From Deltaproteobacteria bacterium (GTDB lineage: Bacteria > Desulfobacterota > DSM-4660 > Desulfatiglandales > B25-G16): a stretch of 8,193 nucleotides of DNA. The stretch is from NCBI GenBank assembly GCA_003646935.1, contig QMLW01000065.1, forward strand, positions 1 to 8,193, in the 5' to 3' direction. The translations under genes were made by a program, and so were the position numbers. Of the stretch, positions 1 to 5,753 are shown one piece after another. The notes beneath the pieces are model-generated. The model had not been told where the DNA came from, searched no databases, and saw only the letters and a program-made list of their open reading frames with translations. Each line of letters starts with the position of its first letter. Position 1 is the first letter of the stretch.

Positions 1-76
1 CAAGTCTACCGCTCGATTTTTTTACCGGACATCAGGGAAACTCGTTCTATCACAGGGAAACACGCATCTCAATGAG
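1..76. other. Intergenic/edge sequence, no gene seen
   Basis: This stretch lies downstream of the stop codon of the minus-strand aldolase-family gene and runs to the window edge. Neither strand shows a convincing reading frame or a GC-rich hairpin followed by a T-run. The only structure is a 9-bp direct repeat, CAGGGAAAC, at 33-41 and 53-61, exactly 20 bp apart. I assign no function to it. Confidence 0.5.
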
Positions 77-1012
77 CTACTGGAGGTGGTAGTGCGAGAG
101 AAATTCGACGAGAGGGGTGACGCTATCCCGTAGGGGCTCGGTTTTGGGCGTGCATGCGGGAAAGGCAATGACCTTGAGATCAACCAGGGCCTCTTTTATG
201 ATCCGAACCGGATTTTCCCGATACATCCTCCATAGATCCCTGAGCAGGGCACCCAGTTCAAAGAGCCTACCGGGATCCTCGTCATCCCGAATCCCCAGTG
301 AACTCCTCGTTATCATGCTCCATACTTCCGGTGCAACATTTGCTCCCATGGAGACAATTCCGCTCATACTCGGATGCTCGAGAAACCTGGTTTCATCACC
401 ATCATATACCCTAAAATCCGACCTCCTGCTGAGGGACCTCTGATAGTTATTCACGCGTGCAAGGGAGCCACAGAAAACCAACCCCCTGATTCCCTCCATC
501 ACCCCTAACTCCTTGACAATGCTCGTCCGTATGTTGGACCTCTTCAATGGTCTATCCAGGAACTCGATCAATCCAGGATCGTTATGGAGCACTATGGGGT
601 TATCGGCAAGGGAAGTGAGTTCCTCGTAGTGTTTATAGAGCCCCCTGTTGCTGTGGTAGTATAGCGGGGAGTCAAGCCAAAAAACGTTCCCCCTGTAGTC
701 AACGGTACGCAGAGTATCCTCGAGAGCAACGAGGATTTCCAGGGTAGCTTCCGAGGACTCCCCGCTTATCCAAAAAAACATCGGCGTGTCATCGCCGATC
801 AAGGCCAGGGCACTTGCAAGCAGGTCAACCTTATGATTGAGTCCAAGGGATCTCCCTTCTCCAACCCGAGGGCTGCCCAGCAGTACCCCATCCACATGGG
901 GCAGAACCCTCTCGAGAAGACGACGCAGGCTTCCCCTGTCGATACCCCCCGTATCAGAGAGGGGCGTGATGAGATCGACGATCAATCCCTTAGGCGGCCT
1001 TCGTTCATCCAT
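77..1012 (-). CDS. DHDPS/N-acetylneuraminate lyase superfamily protein, probably lacking Schiff-base catalysis
   Basis: The 311-residue product has the length and motif order of the DapA/NanA class I aldolase (TIM-barrel) family. It opens with GLIVDLITPLSDTGGID (about 9-25), followed by the DGVLLGS strand (41-47), the SPLYYHSNRGLYKHYEEL segment (115-132), DGDE (204-207), GIVSMGANVAPEVW (218-231) and a C-terminal PVRIIKEAL helix (268-276). The residues that define the chemistry look altered. The usual GTTGE loop reads GSPRVGEG (46-53), the YNxP tyrosine is His143 (HNDP), and the GIK(D/E) lysine that forms the Schiff base is Arg176 (GIRG). By-eye spacing from Arg176 to the GDE motif fits the family, so a lysine at that place is missing. 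I chose ATG 1012 because AAAGGG lies 6 nt upstream; in-frame ATGs at 1018, 1030 and 1108 lack a usable ribosome site. The gene overlaps the kdsD stop by 8 bp, implying translational coupling within a Kdo-pathway operon. The substrate is unknown, and DapA should not be assumed. Confidence 0.85.
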   Translation of the reverse strand: MDERRPPKGLIVDLITPLSDTGGIDRGSLRRLLERVLPHVDGVLLGSPRVGEGRSLGLNHKVDLLASALALIGDDTPMFFWISGESSEATLEILVALEDTLRTVDYRGNVFWLDSPLYYHSNRGLYKHYEELTSLADNPIVLHNDPGLIEFLDRPLKRSNIRTSIVKELGVMEGIRGLVFCGSLARVNNYQRSLSRRSDFRVYDGDETRFLEHPSMSGIVSMGANVAPEVWSMITRSSLGIRDDEDPGRLFELGALLRDLWRMYRENPVRIIKEALVDLKVIAFPACTPKTEPLRDSVTPLVEFLSHYHLQ

Positions 1013-2006
1013 CAGCATCCCTTTGCCCATCGCGCAAGAGCCCGTGTAAATGGATGAGACCCGTGACCCTTCCCGCCTTATCCACAACAGGTAATACGGT
1101 GAGGCCATCCTGTTCCATCATAGCAACCGCGTTTTCTATCCTCAGCTGCTCATCGATCAGCCTTGGTGGTGGCGACATGATCTCCTCCACCCTTGACGCC
1201 ACTATACCATCCGTCCTCAAAAGTGACCGCCTGATATCGCCATCCGTGACAACGCCGAGCAACACATGGCCATCATCAACAACGAGGCAGGCGCCAATCC
1301 TCTTGGCTTCCATTTCAAAGAGGGCCTCTCTCACGGTTTGATCCCTCGATACCAACGGTATCAGCTCCCCCCTCAACATGACCTCACCAACCCCGCCCGC
1401 AAGCCTTTTCCCCAGACTGCCACCGGGGTGGAACCGCTTGAAGTCGCTCCTGTTAAAACGCCTCCCTCCCAATAAAACCACTGCCAATGCATCGCCCATG
1501 GCCAAGGCAGCAGTAGAACTGGTGGTTGGTGCAAGGCCCAGAGGGCATGCCTCTCTCTCCACCCCTACATCTATGAAGAGGTGGCTTTCCCGTGCAAGTG
1601 GCGATTCCGGGTCCCCACAAAAGGCAATGAGTTTCGTGCCAATATCCTTCAGAGTAGGCACGATACGAATCAACTCCTTTGTATAGCCGCTGTTCGAAAT
1701 GGCGATCACGATATCATCGGCTGCAACCATGCCGAGGTCGCCATGCAAGGCCTCTGCCGGATGGAGAAACTGCGATGGAGTGCCCGTGCTGTTAAGGGTG
1801 GCTGAAATCTTTCTGCCAATCAATCCCGATTTTCCGATCCCGGTGAGAATGACTCGCCCCTTGCTCTGGAGGATCATCTCAACGGCCTGTTCAAATTCCA
1901 GACCAATCCGCTCAACCAAATCGAGTATCCCTTGAGCCTCAATCTGCAGAACCTCTCTGGCCTGCCTGATGAGCCTCGTTCTGCTCTTCATCCCCATGAT
2001 CCACAT
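1005..2006 (-). CDS. kdsD: D-arabinose-5-phosphate isomerase (SIS + two CBS domains)
   Basis: The enzyme interconverts D-ribulose 5-phosphate and D-arabinose 5-phosphate, the first committed step of cytoplasmic Kdo synthesis for lipopolysaccharide. The 333-aa length fits the KdsD/KpsF/GutQ family (about 320-330). The N-terminal SIS domain (about 40-175) has TGIGKSGLIG (55-64), HPAEALHGDLGM (82-93) and SNSGYTKEL (104-112), followed by FHPGGSLGKRL (192-202). Lys59, His88, Glu111 and His193 coincide with residues known to matter in the E. coli enzyme. Two CBS domains follow: about 209-267, with LLGVVTDGDIRRSL, and about 273-330, with LTVLPVVDKAGRVTGLIHLHGLL. The gene begins 32 bp after the waaA stop, and its end overlaps the next gene by 8 bp. 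The exact start is uncertain because in-frame ATGs at 2006, 1997 and 1991 all lack a strong ribosome site. A GutQ or KpsF paralogue is a formal alternative, but the neighbouring waaA favours the Kdo housekeeping role. Confidence 0.95.
   Translation of the reverse strand: MWIMGMKSRTRLIRQAREVLQIEAQGILDLVERIGLEFEQAVEMILQSKGRVILTGIGKSGLIGRKISATLNSTGTPSQFLHPAEALHGDLGMVAADDIVIAISNSGYTKELIRIVPTLKDIGTKLIAFCGDPESPLARESHLFIDVGVEREACPLGLAPTTSSTAALAMGDALAVVLLGGRRFNRSDFKRFHPGGSLGKRLAGGVGEVMLRGELIPLVSRDQTVREALFEMEAKRIGACLVVDDGHVLLGVVTDGDIRRSLLRTDGIVASRVEEIMSPPPRLIDEQLRIENAVAMMEQDGLTVLPVVDKAGRVTGLIHLHGLLRDGQRDADG
1019..1024 (-). promoter_or_regulatory. Ribosome binding site of the aldolase-family gene
   Basis: AAAGGG on the minus strand sits 6 nt upstream of the ATG at 1012, inside the 3' end of kdsD. 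It favours that start over the longer in-frame alternatives. Confidence 0.55.
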
Positions 2007-2038
2007 CTAAAAAATGTTAGCTGACAAAGCTGCTCACA

Positions 2039-3340
2039 CTACAGACCTTCATGGAAGATCCGGAAAACGCGTTCCACCTGTTTCTTGGCAGAACCCTTAT
2101 TGCATTCGATCTCCTCCCTGGCCCTCCTCCCCAATATCTCGGATTCCTCTTGATGATCCAAGAGCCATGCGGCCTTTTCCACAACTTCATCCTTATCCCG
2201 TACCACAAACCCCGCTCCTACGCCCTCCAGCAGGGCCTTGGCCTCTAAAAAATCCTCCATTGAGGGGCCGTATAAAACCGGCTTACCCCACACGGCTGCC
2301 TCCAACGGATTCTGCCCGCCTAGTGGCACGAGACTCGCCCCGCAGAATACCACCGTTCCTATACTGTAGAGGCCGAAGAGCTCCCCAAAGGTATTCACAA
2401 GAACGATATCTGCGGGTAGATCCCTTCCGGTAAAACCCTCCAGATCGCTGCGCAGGCAATAATCCAGATGGGATGACCGAAGGACTGTCTCAATGCTACC
2501 GCACCTCTCTATGTGCCTCGGCGCAATGATCAATACCAGTGACGAATAGCGGGCCCGAAGTTCTCGGTACGCCTCGATGATGATCTCCTCTTCGCCTCCT
2601 CTGGTGCTCCCCGCGATAAAAACAGGCCTCTTCCCAGTAACCCTGTAGATGGCGGCTATTCTCCTCGAAAGCTCCGGACCGGCCTCCTTGCCCAAGGTGT
2701 CGTATTTCGCATTTCCCCCGACCACTACCCGTCTGGGATCCGCCCCTAGTGATAGTATTCGCTGAGCATCCATGCTGCTTATCATGGAGAGCGACCAGTA
2801 GGCGGAAAGCACGTCTCTCATGAAAAATCGTACTCGCTTATAGTTATTGATCGACCGCACGGAGATACGCCCGTTTACCAGGAAGACCGGAATACCGAGC
2901 CGCCTGCACGTCCACAGGAGATTCGGCCAAATCTCGGTCTCCAGGTTTATGAATAGATGGGGCAACACCTTCTTCAAAGCGCTTCTCACGCACCACAGCA
3001 GGTCAATAGGATTGTAGATAATGGTGGTATCCGGGGGCATAACCCTGAGCGCGGTCTGTCTGCCGCTCTTGGTGGTCGTCGAGAGGATAAGGGAGACGTT
3101 GCTCTCCCTCGCTTGTATCTGCTCAGCGATCGTCTTGGCGAGCTTTACCTCACCGATGGATACGGCATGAAGCCAAACCCGAAGCCCGCTCGCCTTCGGC
3201 CCGATGAGCTGTGCCGGTAAAAGCCCGAACCTCTCGGTGAAGTGCTGATCAACGAAGCCCTTGATTACGAGGAAAAGGAACACAAGGGGACCGAACACGA
3301 AGAATAACAAGGTAGCCGCTATATTATAGAAGAAGAACAT
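2039..3340 (-). CDS. waaA: 3-deoxy-D-manno-octulosonic acid (Kdo) transferase
   Basis: WaaA (KdtA) transfers Kdo from CMP-Kdo to lipid A precursor at the inner face of the cytoplasmic membrane. From the ATG at 3340 the product is 433 aa, normal for the family. Residues 2-26 form one hydrophobic membrane anchor rich in Phe and Leu. The acceptor-side domain has WLHAVSIGEVKLA (56-68, with the conserved Glu64) and LETEIWPNLL (133-142). The donor-side domain has FIAGSTRGGEEE (241-252), IIAPRHIER (271-279), NTFGELFGLYS (316-326) and LGGQNPLEAAVWGKPVLYGP (340-359). The family's usual DTxGEL reads NTFGEL here. An in-frame GTG at 3355 would add 5 residues; I prefer the ATG because a candidate promoter at 3370-3400 would start transcription close to the GTG, and GGTGG lies upstream of the ATG at a long but possible distance. 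It is the first gene of the minus-strand operon and is divergent from yebC. Whether it adds one or two Kdo residues cannot be told from sequence. Confidence 0.95.
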   Translation of the reverse strand: MFFFYNIAATLLFFVFGPLVFLFLVIKGFVDQHFTERFGLLPAQLIGPKASGLRVWLHAVSIGEVKLAKTIAEQIQARESNVSLILSTTTKSGRQTALRVMPPDTTIIYNPIDLLWCVRSALKKVLPHLFINLETEIWPNLLWTCRRLGIPVFLVNGRISVRSINNYKRVRFFMRDVLSAYWSLSMISSMDAQRILSLGADPRRVVVGGNAKYDTLGKEAGPELSRRIAAIYRVTGKRPVFIAGSTRGGEEEIIIEAYRELRARYSSLVLIIAPRHIERCGSIETVLRSSHLDYCLRSDLEGFTGRDLPADIVLVNTFGELFGLYSIGTVVFCGASLVPLGGQNPLEAAVWGKPVLYGPSMEDFLEAKALLEGVGAGFVVRDKDEVVEKAAWLLDHQEESEILGRRAREEIECNKGSAKKQVERVFRIFHEGL

Positions 3341-3369
3341 TGCCTGATCGTCCACCCATGGTACGCCCT

Positions 3370-3400
3370 ACTCTAAGCAGATTTACCGCAGCAAAGTCAA
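3370..3400 (-). promoter_or_regulatory. Candidate sigma70-type promoter for the waaA operon
   Basis: On the minus strand TTGACT (3400-3395) matches the -35 consensus at 5 of 6 positions. TAGAGT (3375-3370) matches the -10 at 4 of 6, with a longish 19-bp spacer. Transcription would start near 3363, leaving a short leader before the ATG at 3340. This is inferred from consensus matching only. Confidence 0.3.
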
Positions 3401-3541
3401 ACAAAAAGCACCGTATCGGCCAGGCAAGGTATCATATCCGCCTCCCAGGGAACTACACGCTCATGAACATATCATGGTGAACCATACACCATTTACCTTT
3501 CACCCGGTTGCGGGTATGCCCCCAAATAGCCCTAGCAAAAA

Positions 3542-3550
3542 TGATATACT
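3542..3550 (+). promoter_or_regulatory. Candidate extended -10 promoter for yebC
   Basis: TGATATACT combines the TGN extension with a 5-of-6 match to TATAAT (TATACT at 3545-3550). No good -35 box lies 16-18 bp upstream, as is common for extended -10 promoters. The predicted start near 3557 gives a leader of about 80 nt, which contains a small AGCGA-ATA-TCGCT hairpin at 3565-3577. Confidence 0.4.
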
Positions 3551-3625
3551 TATGGTACACAAGTAGCGAATATCGCTTTCTTCAGCCTAAGGGCTACTAC
3601 CATAGTGGAAAAACAAGAAATCTTC

Positions 3626-3632
3626 AAGGGAG
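3626..3632 (+). promoter_or_regulatory. Shine-Dalgarno of yebC
   Basis: AAGGGAG lies 6 nt before the ATG at 3639. It is the clearest ribosome site in the window and fixes the yebC start. Confidence 0.75.
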
Positions 3633-3638
3633 TCGCAT

Positions 3639-4385
3639 ATGTCCGGACATTCAAAATGGCACTCCATAAAGCATAAAAAGGGAGCAGTTGATGCGAAAAG
3701 GGGAAAGATATTTACCAAGCTCATAAAGGAGATCACCGTTTCGGCCAGGCTCGGCGGAAAGGATCCCGATTCCAACCCGCGGTTGAGGGTTGCCATAGCG
3801 GCGGCAAAGGCGGAGAATATGCCCAAGGATAACATTGAACGGGCGATAAAAAAGGGAACGGGTGAGTTAGAGGGCACGAGTTACGAGGAATTCACCTATG
3901 AGGGATATGGGCCTGGGGGCGTGGCGATTTTGCTCGATGTGCTGACCGATAACAGGAACAGGGCGGTAGCAGATGTACGGCATAGCTTTGAGCGGGCCGG
4001 AGGTAACCTGGGGGAAGCAGGTTGCGTTTCCTGGATGTTCTCCCAGAAAGGCCTTATCCTCTTCAAGAAAGACCAGGTAGATGAGGACAAGCTGTATGAG
4101 GTATCCCTTGAGGCAGGGGCAGATGACATTCAAGAGGGCGAGAAAGAGATCGAGGTGATCACCGAGCCTGCCTCCTTTGAAGAAGTGAAGGCCGCATTTG
4201 ATGATGCACAGCTCAGCTATGAGCTAGCGGAGATAACCATGATCCCCAAGTCCACGGTAAAACTGGACGGCAAACACGCACAACAGATGTTAACCCTCAT
4301 GGAAGCCCTTGAGGATAACGAGGATGTGAACCACGTATACGCCAACTTCGATATTCCCGATGAGGTAATGGAGTCTCTCAGCTAA
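3639..4385 (+). CDS. yebC: YebC/PmpR family translation-regulatory protein
   Basis: The 248-aa product matches the YebC/TACO1 family along its whole length (E. coli YebC is about 246 aa). It starts with the hallmark [20 protein letters not shown] and continues with [11 protein letters not shown] (23-33). It then has [28 protein letters not shown] (46-73), EGYGPGGVA (88-96) and the [31 protein letters not shown] block (103-133). Family members were long described as DNA-binding regulators (PmpR in Pseudomonas, reported upstream of ruv control). More recent work on the family and on mitochondrial TACO1 supports a role in translation elongation through difficult peptide stretches. The gene has a strong ribosome site. 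Its TAA stop shares one base with the ruvC ATG (TAATG), so the two are probably translationally coupled. The yebC-ruvC adjacency is common in proteobacteria. Confidence 0.97.
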   Translation: MSGHSKWHSIKHKKGAVDAKRGKIFTKLIKEITVSARLGGKDPDSNPRLRVAIAAAKAENMPKDNIERAIKKGTGELEGTSYEEFTYEGYGPGGVAILLDVLTDNRNRAVADVRHSFERAGGNLGEAGCVSWMFSQKGLILFKKDQVDEDKLYEVSLEAGADDIQEGEKEIEVITEPASFEEVKAAFDDAQLSYELAEITMIPKSTVKLDGKHAQQMLTLMEALEDNEDVNHVYANFDIPDEVMESLS

Positions 4386-4858
4386 TGCTTGTCCTTGGGG
4401 TCGATCCCGGCTCTTTAACTACAGGTTACGGACTGGTCCAAAAGGCAGGTAATAGGCTGATCTATGTGGAGGGAGGGAAGATCTCGCTTCCATCCTCGGC
4501 GCCCTTCAGCCAGAGGATCCATAACATCTTCGAGTCCCTCGTTGAAATCATCCATACCTATCATCCTGAAGAAATGTCTATCGAGGATATCTTCTTTGCC
4601 AAAAACGTGAAGAGCGCTCTAAAGATCGGCCACGCAAGGGGAGCCATTCTGGTGGCAGCTATCCAATGTGGCCTCAAGGTTTTCGAATACACGCCCCTGG
4701 AGATTAAACAATCGGTTGTTGGTTACGGAAGGGCAACAAAGGAACAGGTACGGTCCATGGTCAAGCTCCTCCTCCAGCTCGACATTCCGCTTTCCTTCGA
4801 CACCTCTGACGCGCTGGCCATTGCCATATGCCACCATAACTGGGTCAGGATTGAGTAG
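4385..4858 (+). CDS. ruvC: Holliday junction resolvase RuvC (crossover junction endonuclease)
   Basis: RuvC is a dimeric, Mg2+-dependent nuclease that nicks two opposing strands of a Holliday junction after RuvAB branch migration. The RNase H-like fold is evident from [18 protein letters not shown] at the N terminus. The four catalytic acids are visible: Asp7 (GVDPGS), Glu67 (MSIEDIFFAKN), and Asp139 and Asp142 (SFDTSDALAIAICH). ALKIGHARGAILVAA (78-92) and YTPLEIKQSVVGYGRATKEQV (102-122) are typical of the family. At 157 aa it is a little shorter than E. coli RuvC (173), with a short tail after the last catalytic helix. All active-site residues are present, so this looks like natural length variation. 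The ATG overlaps the yebC stop by one base and only a weak GGAG lies 11 nt upstream, so coupling to yebC translation is likely. RuvA starts 12 bp after the stop. Confidence 0.97.
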   Translation: MLVLGVDPGSLTTGYGLVQKAGNRLIYVEGGKISLPSSAPFSQRIHNIFESLVEIIHTYHPEEMSIEDIFFAKNVKSALKIGHARGAILVAAIQCGLKVFEYTPLEIKQSVVGYGRATKEQVRSMVKLLLQLDIPLSFDTSDALAIAICHHNWVRIE

Positions 4859-4870
4859 ACGGATAGAGAA

Positions 4871-5473
4871 ATGATAGCGTATCTAAGCGGGACGCTGCTA
4901 AGCAAGAATCCTCAATCTCTGGTAGTCGATATAAACGGGGTTGGCTATCAGATCTTTATTCCCCTATCCACGTTCTACCAACTCCCCGATGAAAGGGAGA
5001 AGGTGAGCCTGCACATCTATACCCATGTAAGGGAGGACACGCTTCGGCTTTTCGGCTTTCAAACGGAGATGGAGAAGAAGGTCTTTTTGCTCCTAATCTC
5101 CGTTTCCGGCATCGGACCGAGGGTTGCACTGAACATACTCTCCGGAATGGGATTTGAGGAGCTCCTGAGCGCCATCGTGAGGGCAGACTCAGACAGGATC
5201 TCAAGCATTCCGGGCGTGGGGAAAAAGACATCCCAGAGGATAACCCTGGAGTTAAAGGAGAAGGCGTCAAAGCTCGTGGGAGGAATCGAGATAGCGCTTG
5301 AGCAGAAGGTGGAGATACAGGACAAGGAAATCTATGAGGACGCCCTATCAGCCCTCATCAACCTCGGCTACCCAAACAAGGCAGCAAAGAGGGCCATCCA
5401 GATCGCCCTTGATAAGGATCAAGAGATGAATATCGAGACGCTGCTCAAGGAGGCCTTGCGAAACCTGGCATAA
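4871..5473 (+). CDS. ruvA: Holliday junction branch migration complex subunit RuvA
   Basis: RuvA tetramers bind the four-way junction and load RuvB rings on opposite arms. The 200-aa product has all three family domains. An N-terminal OB fold (about 1-62) begins MIAYLSGTLL and includes HVREDTLRLFGF. Two helix-hairpin-helix motifs follow, at about 74-90 (ISVSGIGPRVALNIL) and 108-130 (ISSIPGVGKKTSQRITLELK). The small C-terminal domain III (about 150-200, YEDALSALINLGYPNKAAKRAI) contacts RuvB. Glu55 and Asp56 match the acidic pin residues that split the strands at the crossover in E. coli RuvA. The ribosome site is weak (GGATAGAG just upstream), consistent with coupling to ruvC, 12 bp before. 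Unlike many genomes, ruvB does not follow directly: a 280-bp AT-rich spacer intervenes. Confidence 0.97.
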   Translation: MIAYLSGTLLSKNPQSLVVDINGVGYQIFIPLSTFYQLPDEREKVSLHIYTHVREDTLRLFGFQTEMEKKVFLLLISVSGIGPRVALNILSGMGFEELLSAIVRADSDRISSIPGVGKKTSQRITLELKEKASKLVGGIEIALEQKVEIQDKEIYEDALSALINLGYPNKAAKRAIQIALDKDQEMNIETLLKEALRNLA

Positions 5474-5753
5474 TGAGATTCGCATCAACTTCAAGCTTAC
5501 GTTGTTCGTTGAAAAGGGGGGAAGAGATTAAGCAAAGCTTCGAATTGAGAAATAAAAAATGCAAAATGCAAAAGTTACAATCATTTTTCTCACATGGTTA
5601 TCAAGGCAATTCTCTTCCTTTCAATATGCACCGTTTAATTTTCAATTTGCATTTTACATTGTATGTCTTTTAAAAATTTGAAATAAATAACGAAGCTTTA
5701 GGTTATATAAACAGCCAGTACCGTACTTTCATGATGCGAATGACGATAGGTGC
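5474..5753. other. AT-rich spacer between ruvA and ruvB
   Basis: This non-coding stretch is much richer in A and T than the flanking genes and is dominated by a degenerate inverted repeat, annotated separately. A 66-codon frame opens at the ATG overlapping the ruvA stop (TAATG at 5471-5475). Its product is low in complexity, resembles no family I know and ends inside the repeat, so I do not call it a gene. TATATAA at 5704-5710 could serve as a -10 for ruvB, but the nearest TTGAAA (5678-5683) is 20 bp away. No rho-independent terminator for ruvA is evident. Confidence 0.6.
5534..5699. repeat. Degenerate AT-rich inverted-repeat element between ruvA and ruvB
   Basis: The ends carry a perfect 9-bp inverted repeat: AAAGCTTCG at 5534-5542 and its complement CGAAGCTTT at 5691-5699. 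Inside, AATGCAAAATGCAAA (5558-5572) pairs with TTTGCATTTTACATT (5646-5660) with one mismatch in 15. The left arm also contains two tandem copies of the 7-mer AAATGCA. The whole unit is about 166 bp, carries no transposase and shows no clear target-site duplication. Its composition resembles the A/T-rich TGCAAAATGCAAA-type intergenic repeats found in many environmental bacterial genomes. A small non-autonomous mobile element or a decayed intergenic repeat are both possible, and the sequence alone does not decide. Confidence 0.55.

Larger units (their letters stand above)
3341..3638. other. Divergent intergenic region between waaA and yebC
   Basis: This non-coding stretch separates the minus-strand Kdo operon from the plus-strand yebC-ruv genes and must hold promoters for both. 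No RNA gene is evident. It contains several short inverted repeats: CATGA/TCATG (3462-3466 and 3472-3476), TGGTG/CACCA (3475-3479 and 3487-3491), TAGCCC/GGGCTA (3527-3532 and 3591-3596, flanking the yebC -10) and AGCGA/TCGCT (3565-3569 and 3573-3577). A 30-codon open frame from the ATG at 3474 has no ribosome site and is not called. Confidence 0.6.

Noticed and set aside
33..61. CAGGGAAAC direct repeat with a 20-bp period at the left edge, considered as a CRISPR or iteron fragment.
   Set aside because: There are only two copies of 9 bp, with no further units. The period is too short for CRISPR, and there is no replication or partition gene nearby.
2014..2433. 139-codon plus-strand frame rich in proline and arginine opposite the waaA 3' end.
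   Set aside because: The composition is typical of an antisense shadow, and waaA on the minus strand contains the conserved Kdo-transferase motifs.
3474..3566. 30-codon plus-strand frame in the divergent intergenic region.
   Set aside because: It has no ribosome site, no family resemblance, and it runs across the candidate yebC promoter.
3867..4133. 88-codon minus-strand open frame antisense to yebC.
   Set aside because: YebC is unambiguous on the plus strand over this range, and the antisense product has no recognisable features.
5473..5673. 66-codon plus-strand frame starting at the ATG that overlaps the ruvA stop (TAATG).
   Set aside because: The overlap mimics translational coupling, but the product is low-complexity sequence translated from the AT-rich repeat and resembles no protein family. 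No good ribosome site distinguishes it.
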